Notes: a model not told the origin generated them from the letters alone. Numbered from the stretch's first letter, positions 43,570 to 55,841 are shown. The stretch is 64,000 bases of DNA from Nymphaea colorata (GCF_008831285.2 NC_045146.1:3748001-3812000); one strand, 5' to 3'. Made by a program: numbers and translations.

Positions 43570-44065
43570 GAGGGAGAGGGAAGAAACCGCATTCTTGCCC
43601 TTTTCAAGATCCGAGAGAGGGAAAAAAAAAGACCGAGGGAAAAGTTTAAAAAACAAGGGACCGCGTGCGGACCGCGTCAAGGGTTGCTTAGTTTGGTGAT
43701 TTCCATTTTTATTAATGGCGTGCAGGCCGCTTCCAAATGTTAGCTTTTTCTACCTTACCACATATCAATATAAGTAGTTAAAAAAAGAAATCAACATACA
43801 TGCTTCCCAATCACAGTTTTACTTTTAAATCCAGACCCGAAATTGAACTCCAATCTGACAGGAATAAGATTCAACTTCGCCTAATTGGATTGCAAATTTA
43901 TCAGCTCCCAGGTTTAAGTTTGGGTTTGAATACCTGAAGCACATGAAATCTAAATCTCTTTTGCCGTACGAGATCCAGATAAATGGGTCCAGTTCCAGCT
44001 TAACATTCAGATCCACAAACGCATTTACCTCACTGGTTTCAAGGCAAATTATGGTCGAACATAAT
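43570..44065. repeat. Segment C, copy 2
   Basis: Carries both C sub-blocks, separated by 170 bp. The second lies on the minus strand in a short open frame that recurs, changed, at 48437-48631 (shared SNPNLNLGADKFAIQLG). No known protein matches by eye. Confidence 0.8.
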
Positions 44066-44154
44066 GTTTGTCTCGCAATTGACGGACGTAATTGGTTTAC
44101 GATTAGCCTATTTTGTTAACAAAGTCAGAACCTTATTGCAAACAACAATATTTA

Positions 44155-44757
44155 ACTGAAAACAATAGAAAAATCTAAAGGCTTTGTGAGAAGTACAAAT
44201 ACATGCATCTATTCTTGAGAATGCAGGCAGTCACACTAATAATCATTTTGAAAAATCCTGAAAATTGACAGCAGAGCTAGCATTGTAAGGCATGCAAAAT
44301 CATATTGGGTTCAAAGAGAGATCTACTAACCGCACCATTGCGTGTAGGTCTGTTCCATCTGATGCTTGATGCTGTATTGCAGATTCTAGATGGCTAGAGT
44401 ATCAACAAAACAAAGTCTCTTCTCATGGTTTAAGTTCATGCTGCAATCAATGGTTGTCTTTCAATATATGCAAAACTTCACTAAATAATGACACAATATG
44501 CTTATATAGATGTTTTACCAGCCTGATTATAAAGGCACAGTTAGGGGTGTGGCAGCTATTCCAGGTTGTTGAGATCTGATAGAGAGACCCTGATTATATT
44601 CTCGACATAGCCCACTACACCTGACATAGACAAGATACGCACGACAGTATTGCCAATGATTTCACTTGTAACATATTAATTATAGAAAATTATTAACATG
44701 AATGAGTGTATAGGACATTAAGCACTTATATGGGTTGGACTGCTGCTGCTAGAAACA
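44155..44757. repeat. Segment D, copy 2 (truncated)
   Basis: Matches 37363-37895. It ends abruptly at GCTGCTAGAAACAA, where segment E starts inside an ITPK exon. Confidence 0.9.
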
Positions 44758-44761
44758 ACGG

Positions 44762-44893
44762 TAAAAGAAACCCTTGGAAGCGGAACAAGTCCAACATTAT
44801 GTGACTGTTCACTGTTCTCGACATCTGGCAAGGAAAAGTGTCTCACAACCTTAAAGGTCTCCCCAACAACGTAGACTTTAAAAAGTACACCAC
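44762..44893 (-). pseudogene. ITPK: ITPK exon (truncated), segment E copy 1
   Basis: After acceptor GATGAAG the minus strand reads GVLFKVYVVGETFKVVRHFS then LPDVENSEQSHNVGLVPLPR. This is the ATP-grasp core of inositol-1,3,4-trisphosphate 5/6-kinase (ITPK), a phytic acid pathway enzyme; GGVxFKVYVVG and SLPD are family hallmarks. The exon is cut at its 3' end by the junction with segment D, so the gene copy cannot be complete. Confidence 0.75.
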
Positions 44894-44993
44894 CTTCATC
44901 CACATTCAACAGCAAATCCAAATGTGATTCTCATAGTAAATGTCAACAATAATTGCTACCTTCAGAAAAAGTAAGATGCAAAGTTGGTCTCAC

Positions 44994-45113
44994 CATGGTT
45001 CACAAACTCCTGCAGAACCAATGGTGGTTCAAGCTTTGACAGTGAAATATGATCATAAGCAAGAAACAGTTCATGGGATTTGGCAGTTCCATCCAAAACT
45101 AATGGCTTCACAA
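44994..45113 (-). pseudogene. ITPK: ITPK exon, segment E copy 1
   Basis: Acceptor TTGCAG and donor ATG|GTGAGA flank [20 protein letters not shown] and [19 protein letters not shown]. It joins the next exon in phase to give NHGGVLFKV, matching ITPK. The frame is intact here, unlike in copy 2. N-terminal exons were not found upstream. Confidence 0.78.
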
Positions 45114-47768
45114 CTGCAACAAGTACACAAAATGTTATAATTCCTCTCCATCAGTGGTCAAGCAACATGATGAAAAGGGATCTAAAATTTCCATCTAATT
45201 CACATAATGAATCCCATAGGCTCTAAACCATGTAGAAGTGAGATTACACCAGCATCAAACTCTCTGGGAAACCATGTATTGTAAGTATCTCGAGATGTCC
45301 AGCACATGTGAAATAGGTACATCAAACTTCTTGAAAAAATATATCATTTTCAGCATAAAAATCATTGTGTATTAATCAATTTATCATGCTTGCCTATGTG
45401 ATCATGGTGCAAACACAAACAATTTACCCGTAGCAGCTTTCTTTCAGAAAGAACCACATCACCAATATTACTACATTATCCCTTGCACAAGCACCAAAAC
45501 CTATTCGACAGTCACCAGTGCTGACCATGCATCATATAAAGAGTTACATCCTCTGATTAGTTGGAGCCCATGTTCCAGTACTTCCCTTTAGAGCTAAGTT
45601 CACACGTTTGACAAAATCAGGAGCAAACCCAGCTCGACATGACAATAAAAAACTCAAGTTTGTTATCTGATACTTCTGCCCCTTTTGTTTACATCTTCAG
45701 TATTCAAATTTCTCAAAAGAAAAGGAATCAATATATTTGTTATCTATATTTAGAAAGATTCATGTATATGCCAGCAGAAGCAGAAGATAGACTGGGGAAT
45801 CAGAGTCTTTAACCAATGGTGCAAAAGGGGATAACATGAGCCGAGGTGTTGAGCCTCCAGTGAGGCAAGGCATTAATCGAAGCATAAGCTTCATGGACAA
45901 ATTTGTGAATTATATAATATTTAAAAAAATAATGATAAAATTGGAAAAAATAACTACAATACTAAAAATACCAGTAAAGAACAATACAAAACGTGTGCAA
46001 ACCACAACAATTTGTAAATCCAAACATCTGTCCTAAACACTTAAAAATTAAAATGTTCTAACTTCTAACGATAATAATATCAACCAAGAGAACAAGTATT
46101 GCTGAACAATAATATAAGCATATTGAAACATGCATATGTACAAAAAGCTCAGCGAAGTTGCAAGCAATTGAAGATCTGAACACATTCAGGTATGGGCAGA
46201 TTCACCATTCTGTAGATTTCATACTATGCTGCTCAAGGTGTAGGATAATTGAGACTGAAGGTGCATATTCCATGTTCTAATTTTCTAAATTTCACCTGTG
46301 AGCAAAAGTTTGTCTTCCTTGAGTTGAGTAACAAATTCTTAAAGAAAGCTTGCAGCTTCATTTCTCTTGTCCTCACAAAATTTGACAGTTCTAATTTTAG
46401 AATTCCACCAACTTTTTTTTTTTTTTTTACGAAAAGCATGCTCAAGTATTGGTAACATAACGAATGCTTAAGTTTGAATTAAGAAATAAGAAATTGAGCA
46501 TTTTTTTGTTATTCCATCATAACTTGATTTTATCCAGCATAGTATCATGAAAATATGATTGTAATCAGACATATCCTAATTTTATCACGAGTTAAAAATA
46601 AACGATGATAAAGAACTCAAGTTCAGGAAAGGAGCAGTTTCACTTCTGTTTTGTTTCATCCTGATAGGAATTACTATTCTCCTCTTCTCGAAGGGCAAAC
46701 TTAACCATATAAAATGCACTCCTTTGGCATCAAGTGCTTGTATACACCTACTGCAGAATTAGCCTTTCTCTCTCTCTCTCTCTCCACACTGTGTAAATAA
46801 TATTTTGGAAGGTACTACAAATTGTTTTATCTTCATACAAGAGTGAACTATGCAATTCACGTTAGATTCTTAGGATATGTTTCCCTAGTTTCATAATTAC
46901 TGTTCTTCTGTAAATATGGGCTTATTATTATCTTTTTATTTGATGTAGTCATCTGTGTTCCTCTCTAGTGTGAACACAAGGGTCACAGCCAGCCATCCTA
47001 CAATTTGTACTGCTGACGAAGGGCAGATTGAGGTCATTATTAAAATTAACCTTATGTTGTTATGCAGATGCATCCAAGCTTGTCGGTGGGGACGTATCTG
47101 AAAAACTTGCAGCTCAAAGGACAAATTGCAATACTGAGAAGCATGAGGAAAGATAGTTTATGGGTCAAATTCTTTATGGGCCATGGCCACCGTGAGAGCG
47201 AGAGAGGGTTGCCATGGCCAGCACCGGCCATGGCCACACAGAGAGAGGAGGGCGGCTGGGAGGTATGAATCCGGTGGTGGCTCCACTAGCAGCAGCTTCA
47301 GCCTCCACTCCAAATTCGCCGGTGATGGATGCAATGGGGATTAAGGATCAAGAGAAGGGGATTAGGGATTGATTGAAAAGGATTAGGGTGGCTTTGTGTA
47401 TTCACTATTCAACATGAATGGTGAATAATGGACACCATCGGGTGGGGCCTTCCCCTGCCCGACCAGTTTTGCATTTTTTAAAATAAAAAAATTATATCAG
47501 TGCTCCGTCCCCGAGGCATGTGTCTCAAGGTTTTTTGGAAAAAGTGCCTCTAGTCACAATTTTTTTGCATGAGGTGTGTGCAACATTTTCTTTAACTGCA
47601 GCATACCCAGCAAAAGAGGTCTTTGAACCAAGTTGTCATCGGCTAGTTCAGGACAAGATACTAAAAATGCAGCTCCAGTCGTACAGTAATAACATGCAGT
47701 GAGGAGAGAAAGTCCAAAATATTAGAAGCAATTACAAGCAAACATGGTACTGCTATTTTCCTCAACAG

Positions 47769-47968
47769 GATACCGGATATCCAGAAATTCATGAAGAAAT
47801 TAACCATGGAAAAATATGCATCAGCTATTCCCCACATGCAACAACTCATCAACAGATCTCCCAAAGATGCCAACAACATTACAAATCCAAACCACACAAA
47901 CAAACTAACCAAGAGGAAGCTTCAACCCAGCTCTAATGCAGCGATAGACAAAATTTGTGAGTTCACAG
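47769..47968 (+). pseudogene. Exon-like block, possibly unc-13/DUF810 family, segment E copy 1
   Basis: Between TCAACAG and CAG|GTAAGT a 200-bp frame ends in NAAIDKICEFTG. A motif like 'AIDRICEFTG' occurs in plant unc-13 (DUF810/MUN-domain) proteins as I recall them. The preceding residues (FMKKLTMEKYASAIPHM) I do not recognise, so the exon start may be wrong. Copy 2 (61872-62072) has an extra T that shifts the frame. Confidence 0.35.
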
Positions 47969-48056
47969 GTAAGTATTCATATTTGTTCACTTTATGTAAA
48001 AATTCTCATGGCCTTGAGGTTAGTTTCTTTTATCTCAAACTTATTGGTGCAGAGCA

Positions 48057-48300
48057 ATGTTGTAAAAAGTGTATCGTAAGCCGTATCGGTTTGGTTTTAA
48101 GATACGCTGTATCGTAAAATATCATAATGTATCGTAATTATATCGTATTTAAAAAAAAATAATAATCAGAAAAAATATAAAAAAATTCTCAAAAAATAAT
48201 AAAAAATCAATAAAAATTACTGTATCGTACCTGTATCGTATCGTAACCGTATCGTAGTAGTAACCGTATCATAGTCGTAACCGTATCATACAATGTAAAG
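48057..48300. mobile_element. Truncated relative of the TATCG-rich hAT-like element
   Basis: Starts CAATGTTGTAAAAAG and continues with CGTATCGG/TATCGTAAAAT units like the end of the 710-bp element. No opposite terminal repeat is present. Confidence 0.6.
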
Positions 48301-49025
48301 AATATGAAATAAAGAATAACTAGTTTTACATGTAAAATCTGCAAGAGAAAAAGCAGAAGTATTTTTTCTAAAAACGTCACGAGCATTTTGGATGTTGATC
48401 CCAACCAACGAAGTTCCAAAACCATGTCTACTGACTTTAAAGATCAAGCTCCCAACTAGCTCCCAACTGGACAACTGTAACAAAGGTCATAGATTTAATT
48501 TTACAGAATATGACATTTCTTTGCGAATACAGTAATACTTGATTGGAATAAGATTCAACTTCTACGCCTAATTGGATTGCAAATTTATCGGCTCCTAGGT
48601 TCAAGTTTGGGTTTGAATACCCGAAGCACATGAGTCAGGATGAAGCAGAAATTTTGTAGCTCCTTCTCTACCGCAACTGGAAAACCTGCTAGCATTGACG
48701 CAAAGGGGCAAGGAAGGACGGGCCAACTGACCATGCATTAGAGGGCAAGAGCAGAAAGAACAGGGTTTCTTAGAGACTCCCTTTTCTTTCTTTTATTTCC
48801 TATTCCAAGCTTCTGTCTCTTCACTTAAATAAAATCAGCTTAAATAAACTTGATCAATCTGGGCAAGTCAGCAGACAGTAACAACTAATAGCTGCTTACC
48901 CACTTCTCTAGCTTTCAGTCTGAGTCAAGTATATTTAGCTTTAGTTTTATAATGTAAATAACTAGTCTACCATCGGACAGATACTAACACCCTTTAAGCT
49001 TGACAAAATGGACTAAAAATTTTAC
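48301..49025. other. Non-coding stretch with a partial segment C copy
   Basis: 48540-48632 repeats part of segment C. The rest shows no gene; the next callose synthase exon expected on the minus strand was not found here. Confidence 0.5.
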
Positions 49026-49461
49026 GGCAGCAATAACTTCATAAAGCGGAGAAATTATTTGGTCAAGGAATGAAACACCACTAGAAGAAGAGCAACTGTT
49101 GGCTGGTTGTGCCACATGCTGCCGCAACATCTCTTCAATCTCTCTTACCATCTACACAATTACAATCAAAAGACCATTAGGAACTTAGGAATTACATTCA
49201 TAAACACAAGAACTTAAATGTGGAGCTAATAATAACATCCTACCGTCCAGTGAACACTATTGCTATTAGACGTTAGAACAATCATTTGGATGCTTTATGG
49301 ATCCGACCCCACAAAGATTATGACTCATGGATGACTTGGTAACATGCAACTTACATTGCAAAATTGGGTACTTTGATAACCACCTTATAGCAATTAAGTC
49401 ATTTATGAAGACAGCAGAGAGTTCCAGCATGATCCACAAAGAATTCCACCCAGACTCTCAT

Positions 49462-49720
49462 CTAAGTCACATGGGTGTGCCAAATATGGTGGCGCACCCG
49501 AGTCGACTCAGGTGTAGGTGCGGCTCGACACAGCACCTGACTCGGTAAAAACCGAATCGGATGATGCTGACTGCATCCGTTCTTCTTTTCTCTTTTTTTT
49601 TTTATTTTTTTTTATAACAGATAACATATGTATATATATTTATATGTATATGTTCTTGCCGCACCTGCACCCAATTTTTTTGGAAGTTGCTGCATCCTGC
49701 ACCCTACACCATGTGACATA
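49462..49720. mobile_element. MITE of 259 bp inside the callose synthase intron
   Basis: Terminal repeats CTAAGTCACATGGGTG and (reverse complement of the right end) TATGTCACATGGTG. A perfect 9-bp direct repeat GACTCTCAT flanks it (49453-49461, 49721-49729). A 9-bp duplication suggests Mutator, 8 bp would suggest hAT; eight of the nine bases also allow the latter. Internal GCACCTG/CCGAGTC blocks recur in segment F. Confidence 0.75.
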
Positions 49721-49947
49721 GACTCTCATCCCAAGGGAGACCGTCCACCCTTATAAAATCTATGACAGCTGACAGCATTCTGTGTTCATCCCAATGTTCA
49801 GTTAAGCCATCTAAGAAGTGTCAGGTTGAGAAATGGCACATAACATAAGCTTCCCTCGAAACAAAAGAAAGACATTTTCCAAAAGTAATTCGCCAAGAGA
49901 AACATTGCCAGCTGGAAGCTGACCTCATGTCCAGACCACTAGATACC

Positions 49948-50178
49948 TTAAAGAAAACATAGATTTCCCATTCCTAGGGAGAACAGGATCTGTTGCTGGC
50001 ATCCCAGGAATGGGAAGAACAAAAGCAGCCCCAGAAGAGGACTTTTGTCATTTTGTGTCTTCAATGGAAGAGGTGGTCCACTCATCGTGGAGCATCCTGT
50101 GGATATTTGATTGATTTCACCATACGCTAAAGGAGCACAGTCCACATATGGTGAATCGAACGTCCACCAAACAACCAT
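49948..50178 (-). other. Unidentified open frame in the callose synthase intron
   Basis: The minus strand is open for 76 codons, with a second frame reading GAAFVLPIPGMPATDPVLPR across its 3' part. I recognise no family. Could be chance. Confidence 0.2.
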
Positions 50179-50879
50179 TCAGCATAAGCATCGCTATATG
50201 GTCTTTTGTACGATAAAAGTTCACCTTGGATGAAATAAGAAAGTGAAATCCAAACATGATGAAAAAAGTAAAACAAGCGATTAAGCATGACTATGGTTTT
50301 GCCAGTTAACCCAGATGAAAAAGTAAAAGGATACCAGTTGATCTCATAAAATAAACTTTGTCACAGAAAAAATGGGCATCAAAGAAATGGCTTACATACA
50401 TGATGAAAAATGTAACATAAGCACTCAGGAAAGAATCTGATGTTTGCAGCTTCCCCCAGATCAAGAAGTACAAGGAAATCAGTGTTATCTTCTTCTCCTT
50501 GCTGAGATCCAGACTACAAAACAGGACAAAGATTTATCATTTGCTCATGAAACGGTGCTTATAGAACAGCTCAAACTTGCATACTTGTTCCTTGCAGGAT
50601 GAATACCCAAATAGTTGCACCAACTCATGTAGTTTTGAAGTGGCTTTGTGAAGACCTTGTCAACAGCAGCCTCATCCAATTTCTGCACAAAGGGAGAAAA
50701 TAACACTCTACGAGAACCACTTATGTGCTCCCAGAAGTATGTGTCCTTGCAGAGTAGTGTAACTGAAAGTCGAAAAACTAGTAATTATAAGTCAACACCA
50801 AGTAAAAACTTCCAAAAACTGAAATCTAACAAAAGAATTCATTGACCATAAAAAAAAATACTTTAATCAGATATTAATT

Positions 50880-51634
50880 GCCATGGCAGGCACACAAATA
50901 TTTAGATGTTTCTAAGGTGCACCTTTAAAAGAGCAAGAACCTGTAGTTGAAGACAAGTTAATGCAAGAAAGAAACCACAAGCAAGCTGAGCATTTTAATT
51001 GCTATAAGAACATTCAGCAGAATGTCTTAAACAAGACTTCCGCTAGAAATGTAAGCAAAGGCACACAAGATATGCATCAGTCAAACACTTATCAAGTGTG
51101 CTAATATCATTGTAGACGAACCCGCATTGAAGTGGGTGTGGGTGAGTCGATGGGTGCAGGCCGACATGGCACTTGACACAGTTAACGCTTGTCCAGTGCA
51201 GTCTGCCGCACCTGTTGTAAAAGATGGCGTGTCGAAGACACACCCGACTCAGGTCAACAACAACAAGCCGAGTGCGGTCAGGACATGCGGAGGACAAATA
51301 TGTCCTCTTTTAACGATTTTTTTTTTTAATTGGAAAATCATAAACCCTTGTCGACCAAGGGTTTTATTCTCTCGTCTTAGGGCTTCGTTCAAGTCCTTCA
51401 GCTGCCCGACGGCCAACGAAGGCTACTGGTCCTGGGCTTCGTGAGAATCGCGTTTCCAATGCCCAACATCCTCAAACTTGCCAGCGAACACTAGCTCACG
51501 GGCGCTCATTTCTCTTTGGTCGATTTTTTGATGACTACCTTACTGGTCCAATCCCTCTATGCCACAGGGCTTCCTCGATGATTTGTAGTGGTTATTTGTT
51601 AATTTTTATTTAAATTTTTCTGATATATATATTA

Positions 51635-51678
<44 letters not shown>

Positions 51679-52088
51679 GTCTCGTACTGAAGTTTTTTTT
51701 GGACCTTGCCGCACCTGCACCCGCACCCATGTGACATTGCCTAAGAAGCACCACGGGTAAGTGGTAATATACTAACATCACAAGTCAGCATTCAAAGCAA
51801 GTAGCTAAGATCACAATAAAGAGGCATGAGGTGCAAATGGCTGGATCTGGGTCAACAAAGTGTATAACCTTATGTAGCAACTCTGGTTCAAGCTCATGGA
51901 TGCAGCATGTGCATTGTGTCGACATGGGTGTTGCGCCCATCTTGCGGCATTTGTGTGGCAATGATAAAAACCTATTTTCTGATACCATTTAAATATTAGG
52001 AGACATTTAAGTGGTCAGTTTCGATTATTTCCAATGAAAGTGTGTATATTTTAGGTAGCATCTAGTTGTTATTTTATTATGTTTATGC
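50880..52088. repeat. Segment F, copy 2
   Basis: Matches 41023-42050. It lacks 47 bp near 50916, and carries an AT/TAA microsatellite (51621-51678) and an extra block (51720-51970). At 51971 the minus strand reads TGGTATCAGA, like a copia primer site, where copy 1 has lost two bases. Confidence 0.85.
51621..51678. repeat. (AT)n/(TAA)n microsatellite
   Basis: AT run followed by about nine TAA units. Confidence 0.95.
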
Positions 52089-52269
52089 AATCCATGTTTG
52101 TGATTTTGTATGTTACATATCTAAGTTTGGAGCCAACCACTACCGGTTACATTATGCATTTTACAACATTGATTAAAGAATATGGAACTGGTGAAGTACT
52201 AAAAAGATCATGATGACATATATGTTTGATAGGCACAAACTCCAAAACATACTAAACCAAGCTACCTTA

Positions 52270-52700
52270 TAGTTTACGCAGGACTTTCTTTTTACGGCCA
52301 TACATCCTCGCAAGCACAGTCCACATGTCATATGAGGTCAACTTTCGCAAAATAAGGGGCTGAATATCGGCAGAAACAAAACTAATAATCCAAACCTTAA
52401 CTTGACTATCTTTCAACGCCCAAGTCGCCCATCCAGGATCAGTTTTACTAGGCACAGGTTTCTCCCCAGTGATATAGGGCAGACAACCACGACTAGTGAT
52501 CCCAATTTCAAGCGCAGCAGACCAAGAGAGATAATTGTCTTTGTTTAGGTGACTTGAACGGGCAAATTTTCACTCTTGGTATTGCTGCCCATGTCAAAGG
52601 TAACATCGGTCTTGGAGGTCATCTCTTCAGCCATAACGACCACAAAAAAAAATCCAACAGTCAGAGAATACCAAAAAAACGCAGGAGGACCCGGGCGCTG
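52270..52700 (-). pseudogene. Copia gag start remnant
   Basis: N-terminal frame (ends near 52545) and second frame (52455-52267) together hold the copia Gag N-terminal pattern 'L...NYLSWS', 'W..D......I..S', 'LTSYDMWTVLARMY'. Frameshift near 52545 and stop at 52267-52269; rest of the element absent. Confidence 0.6.
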
Positions 52701-52886
52701 TGGCACTTTGCCTACAATGGAGGACGGGCAGCGGCAGAACAGCGGGATCTCCGGCAAGTAGGCACAGGGCGGGGAACAGGCCAGGCGATGGCGGGCGGCG
52801 TCGAACAGCGAGCGGCGTCGGCGCACCTAGGCGACGTCCGGCTGTGTCAGACCGGCGAACGGCAGGCTGCATCGGCGGCGGGACTA

Positions 52887-52898
52887 GCTCTGATACCA
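52887..52898 (-). promoter_or_regulatory. Primer binding site of the copia fragment at 52.9 kb
   Basis: Minus strand TGGTATCAGAGC, the canonical copia initiator-Met site. Confidence 0.8.
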
Positions 52899-53136
52899 CG
52901 TAGAAACACGCAGCGGAAGAAGAGAAAGGAAAACAAACACAGAATTTACTTGAAAAACCTCGGAACGAGGTGAAAAACCACAGGGAAGCTCTAACTTAGG
53001 GGCAAAACCGCAACCCTAGGAGAGAGAAATCTTAATTCACTTAATCAACAATTACAATAAGTGATTAGAATAAAAGGGAGGAAGAGAGACCCGCCTAGGG
53101 AACCAAGCCCGTCCTCGGTTCCCGTGCCCATGGGTA

Positions 53137-53340
53137 ACCTGTCATTTTAGAAAATTATACACATTTTTCAGCCTCCACCATCTGCAATCCTCGTACATTG
53201 GAAAAAATTAAAAATAGCAAGAAGAGGCAACCGATCGATCCTGTAGTGTGATAAAATTCTGCAAAACCAAGATTCATAAATATAGCCACCAAACATTATT
53301 GTACACAAGGATTTTCACACAAAAGAACAGACAACAAATA
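53137..53340. repeat. Segment G, copy 2
   Basis: Copy of 42336-42539. Joined directly to segment D copy 3 at 53341. Confidence 0.9.
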
Positions 53341-54245
53341 AATGCTTTACCAGCCTGATTATAAAGGCACAGTTAGGGGTGTGGCAGCTATTCCAGGTTG
53401 TTGAGATCTGATAGAGAGACCCTGATTATATTCTCGACATAGCCCACTACACCTGACATAGACAAGATACGCGCGACAGTATTGCCAATGATTTCACTTG
53501 TAACATATTAATTATAGAAAATTATTAACATGAATGAGTGTATAGGACATTAAGCACTTATATGGGTCGGACTGCTGCTGCTAGAAACAATGAGAAAGGA
53601 CAGATGACACTGAGGTTCCAGGGTCTTTTCAAATACCTACCACACAATACGCCAAATAATAAAACAATGAAATAATGCACAATACAAAATTATTGAAAAA
53701 GATTAAATCAAATGATTTATCATGCACCCCATGAACTACCCTTATTTTTTTTCCTTACAGAAACATAGAATTACAGAACAAGGATTTTTTTTTTTCTTGC
53801 TTGCTTTGCAAACAGGAAGAGTGCATCATTGTGGGTGTCCAACTGTGAACATGCATGTGAGTGAGCTAACAATCAAGACGAGAGAGAGAGAAGGGTAGGC
53901 ATGGGGCATTATGTTGGGATACCTTAAGTAATGAATATTGTGGTGACCATTTGAGCTGTATCCCTCACATAATCATGCAGAACTTCCAAAACAGAGATGC
54001 AGCTGCATTGTCTAAATACACCAAGCTGGAACCATTTACCTCATAAAAAATTTATGTAGTCACTCTCAGATCCAAAATGATAAATCAAGCCTCCACCAGG
54101 TAGAGGCCTCTTGGAAATAAAAGACAATCAAAATACAATTCAGGATCATGTCACATGTAAATTAAAATAAAGGGACCACCCAAGCGCTAGAGGAATAAAA
54201 ATAAAAAAAAGCCCTAGATTGATAGACATAAAAATGCATGGATAC
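53341..54245. repeat. Segment D, copy 3
   Basis: Matches 37665-38606, same orientation. The GA run is reduced to about 14 bp (53880-53893). Confidence 0.9.
53969..54025 (-). pseudogene. Exon of SufS/NFS2-type cysteine desulfurase, damaged (copy in D3)
   Basis: The minus strand reads LVYLDNAAAS, then after a deletion continues in another frame as VLEVLHDY up to a GT donor. The SQKP part kept in D1 is missing; the end missing in D1 is kept. Both copies are broken at different places. Confidence 0.6.
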
Positions 54246-55841
54246 AAATCCCCAAGAATGAGGAGCAGCCACCTGTCAACTGTCAACCTTGGCTGGATGG
54301 TAAGGATCGGAGCAGCGACATCTAGATTGCTTTTTTGACCCTCATCGATCCAGCAAGGGTCGAGCCCTCACCCTTTTTTGATAAGGGTTGAGGATGACCC
54401 AACCCTCAGCCAAGCGATCCTCGTTGTCGGACGGATCAGTGAAGATTAGGGCTGTCCTCGACCATAACCGTTGGGCAGGGCAATGGTTCGACCCTTGCCA
54501 GAAAAACAAGGATTGTGTGTCTTGACCATCCTTGTTCCATGACAAGGGAGTGAGTGGGATAACAAGGGTTGAGCAATCGACCATTCGCGAGCAACTAGGA
54601 ATTGGATGCTGCCGCCCCAATCCTCAGCATCTGGTGGAGATCAATGGATGGCCAGCGTCTCCCCTTGCAGCTGGTGATTTTTTAATTTAAATTTTATTTT
54701 TTAAAAATAAATTCAGAGAAATGTTAAAATGGCAAATTATGTATATATTTTAATGTCTTTTTTATAAGAAGACAGCCTATTTATTGTGGTGCAAAAAATG
54801 ATGATCCATTTGTTATTGCCCAAAGGTTGAGTGGTCGGTTGTAAATTTATTGTTTACATGGATGCTATTTTGCATGGATGCTATTTTAATAATTTGATCT
54901 CATTAACCTAATGTAATTAATGAACAAGCTATGGTTCAATTAACAGGAGGCCTTTCTTATTAACAGGGCAAAAAACTCTGGTTTGATGAATAGCATTAGG
55001 TATGTTTTTTATTATTTTTAAATATTTTGGTGTGTTCTTGAGAATTTCTGAAAAGAATTTAGGTTTCCTTCACTGCGAAACACCTTTTCCAAAGCTTGCC
55101 TTGATTATTTTGGAACTTTCACGTTTCTCTTGTTAAAGGTTGTCCTTTATTGGCAATACTTAGTGAACAGTCCTAAATTCAGCATTTCAACCTTACATTT
55201 AGTCGAATTCTTTTTTTTTTTCTTCTGAAGTTACTGGCATTTGGAGTGTATTGATGCAATGGTCTTGTTATCAATAATACCCCACAACTAAGTCTAATTT
55301 GTATTGCTCATGATGCATGTATTGGAGTGGCTAAAAAAATAAAAAAATCTTGTAGCTGATTTTGGTCATGGGATTGATGTTTCTATTTATATGTTGACTT
55401 TAGAGGTGAATCTTTCACGTATCTTCTTTTTTGTCGTCGAACTGCTGCATGGGATTGTCATGCAGGCGCATCTTTGGGTGTCTCTAACACTTATGTATAC
55501 TAAAGTTACCATGTCTTACTAATGAACGTTTGATCTGTTTTCATCAGTTCATTTTGATACCGGACCTATTCTAATAGAAAGAATCAACTCCCTGGCTTCC
55601 AGCAGGTTTTCCTCTGGGAGACAGCTTGCAGCTGTTTAATCATTTTCTCCTATGTTTGACTTGTGTGCTCTTGAATGTTCTTTGCCAACACTTGTGGATT
55701 TTCATATTCAGCAATGGCATGGCATGTTTTCTTTAATCTTCTTTCTTGACATACAATGTTGGTTCTGCTTACTTCATGCTTTATGAGAGAGAACTTTTCA
55801 TGTCCTCATGTCTTATATCTTTTTCTTTTCTTAACGAGTAG
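54246..55841. other. Non-coding stretch
   Basis: A moderately GC-rich block (54260-54660) with many AAGGGTTGA/GACCCTTG-like words, then AT-rich sequence. A short exon-like piece near 55549-55607 (HFDTGPILIERINSL, AG and GT at its borders) is not identified. Confidence 0.4.

Larger units (their letters stand above)
44758..48110. repeat. Segment E, copy 1 (about 3.35 kb)
   Basis: Direct duplication of 58811-62220 with only scattered substitutions and small indels. Contains ITPK exons (minus) at its left end, a CT microsatellite (46766-46785), and an exon-like block (47769-47968, plus) at its right end. Confidence 0.95.
49026..50682 (-). pseudogene. Callose synthase (glucan synthase-like) fragment, three exons
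   Basis: Exons at 50682-50585, 50513-50400 and 49151-49026, each with AG/GT borders and compatible phases. They read KLDEAAVDKVFTKPLQNYMS and WCNYLGIHPARN; then LDLSKEKKITLISLYFLIWG, EAANIRFFPECLCYIFHH; then MVREIEEMLRQHVAQPANSC and GVSFLDQIISPLYEVIAA. These are the FKS1-like N-terminal cytosolic region of plant callose synthases, closest by recall to the GSL8/GSL10 type. In exon 2 one G is missing in TGGGGGAAG, shifting the frame exactly at LIWG|EAAN. No exon before or after is visible, so this is a gene fragment. The 1.25-kb second intron contains a MITE. Confidence 0.75.
52270..53136 (-). mobile_element. Copia-type fragment (LTR part, primer site, gag start) on the minus strand
   Basis: From right to left: an LTR-like region (53136-52899) ending GTGTTTCTACG, the primer site TGGTATCAGAGC (52898-52887), a leader and a Gag start MAEEMTSKTD. 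Then after a frameshift come NKDNYLSWSAALEIGITSRG and WATWALKDSQVKVWIISFVS, ending near 52270. It lies between segments F2 and G2, replacing the 285 bp that separate F1 and G1. Confidence 0.65.

Noticed and set aside
51971-51980. Copia primer binding site (minus TGGTATCAGA) in segment F copy 2
   Set aside because: Only ten bases match, and no LTR end with CA precedes it; kept only as a note.
52554-52973. 139-codon plus-strand frame
   Set aside because: Antisense to the copia leader and gag start; its composition follows the GC-rich leader.
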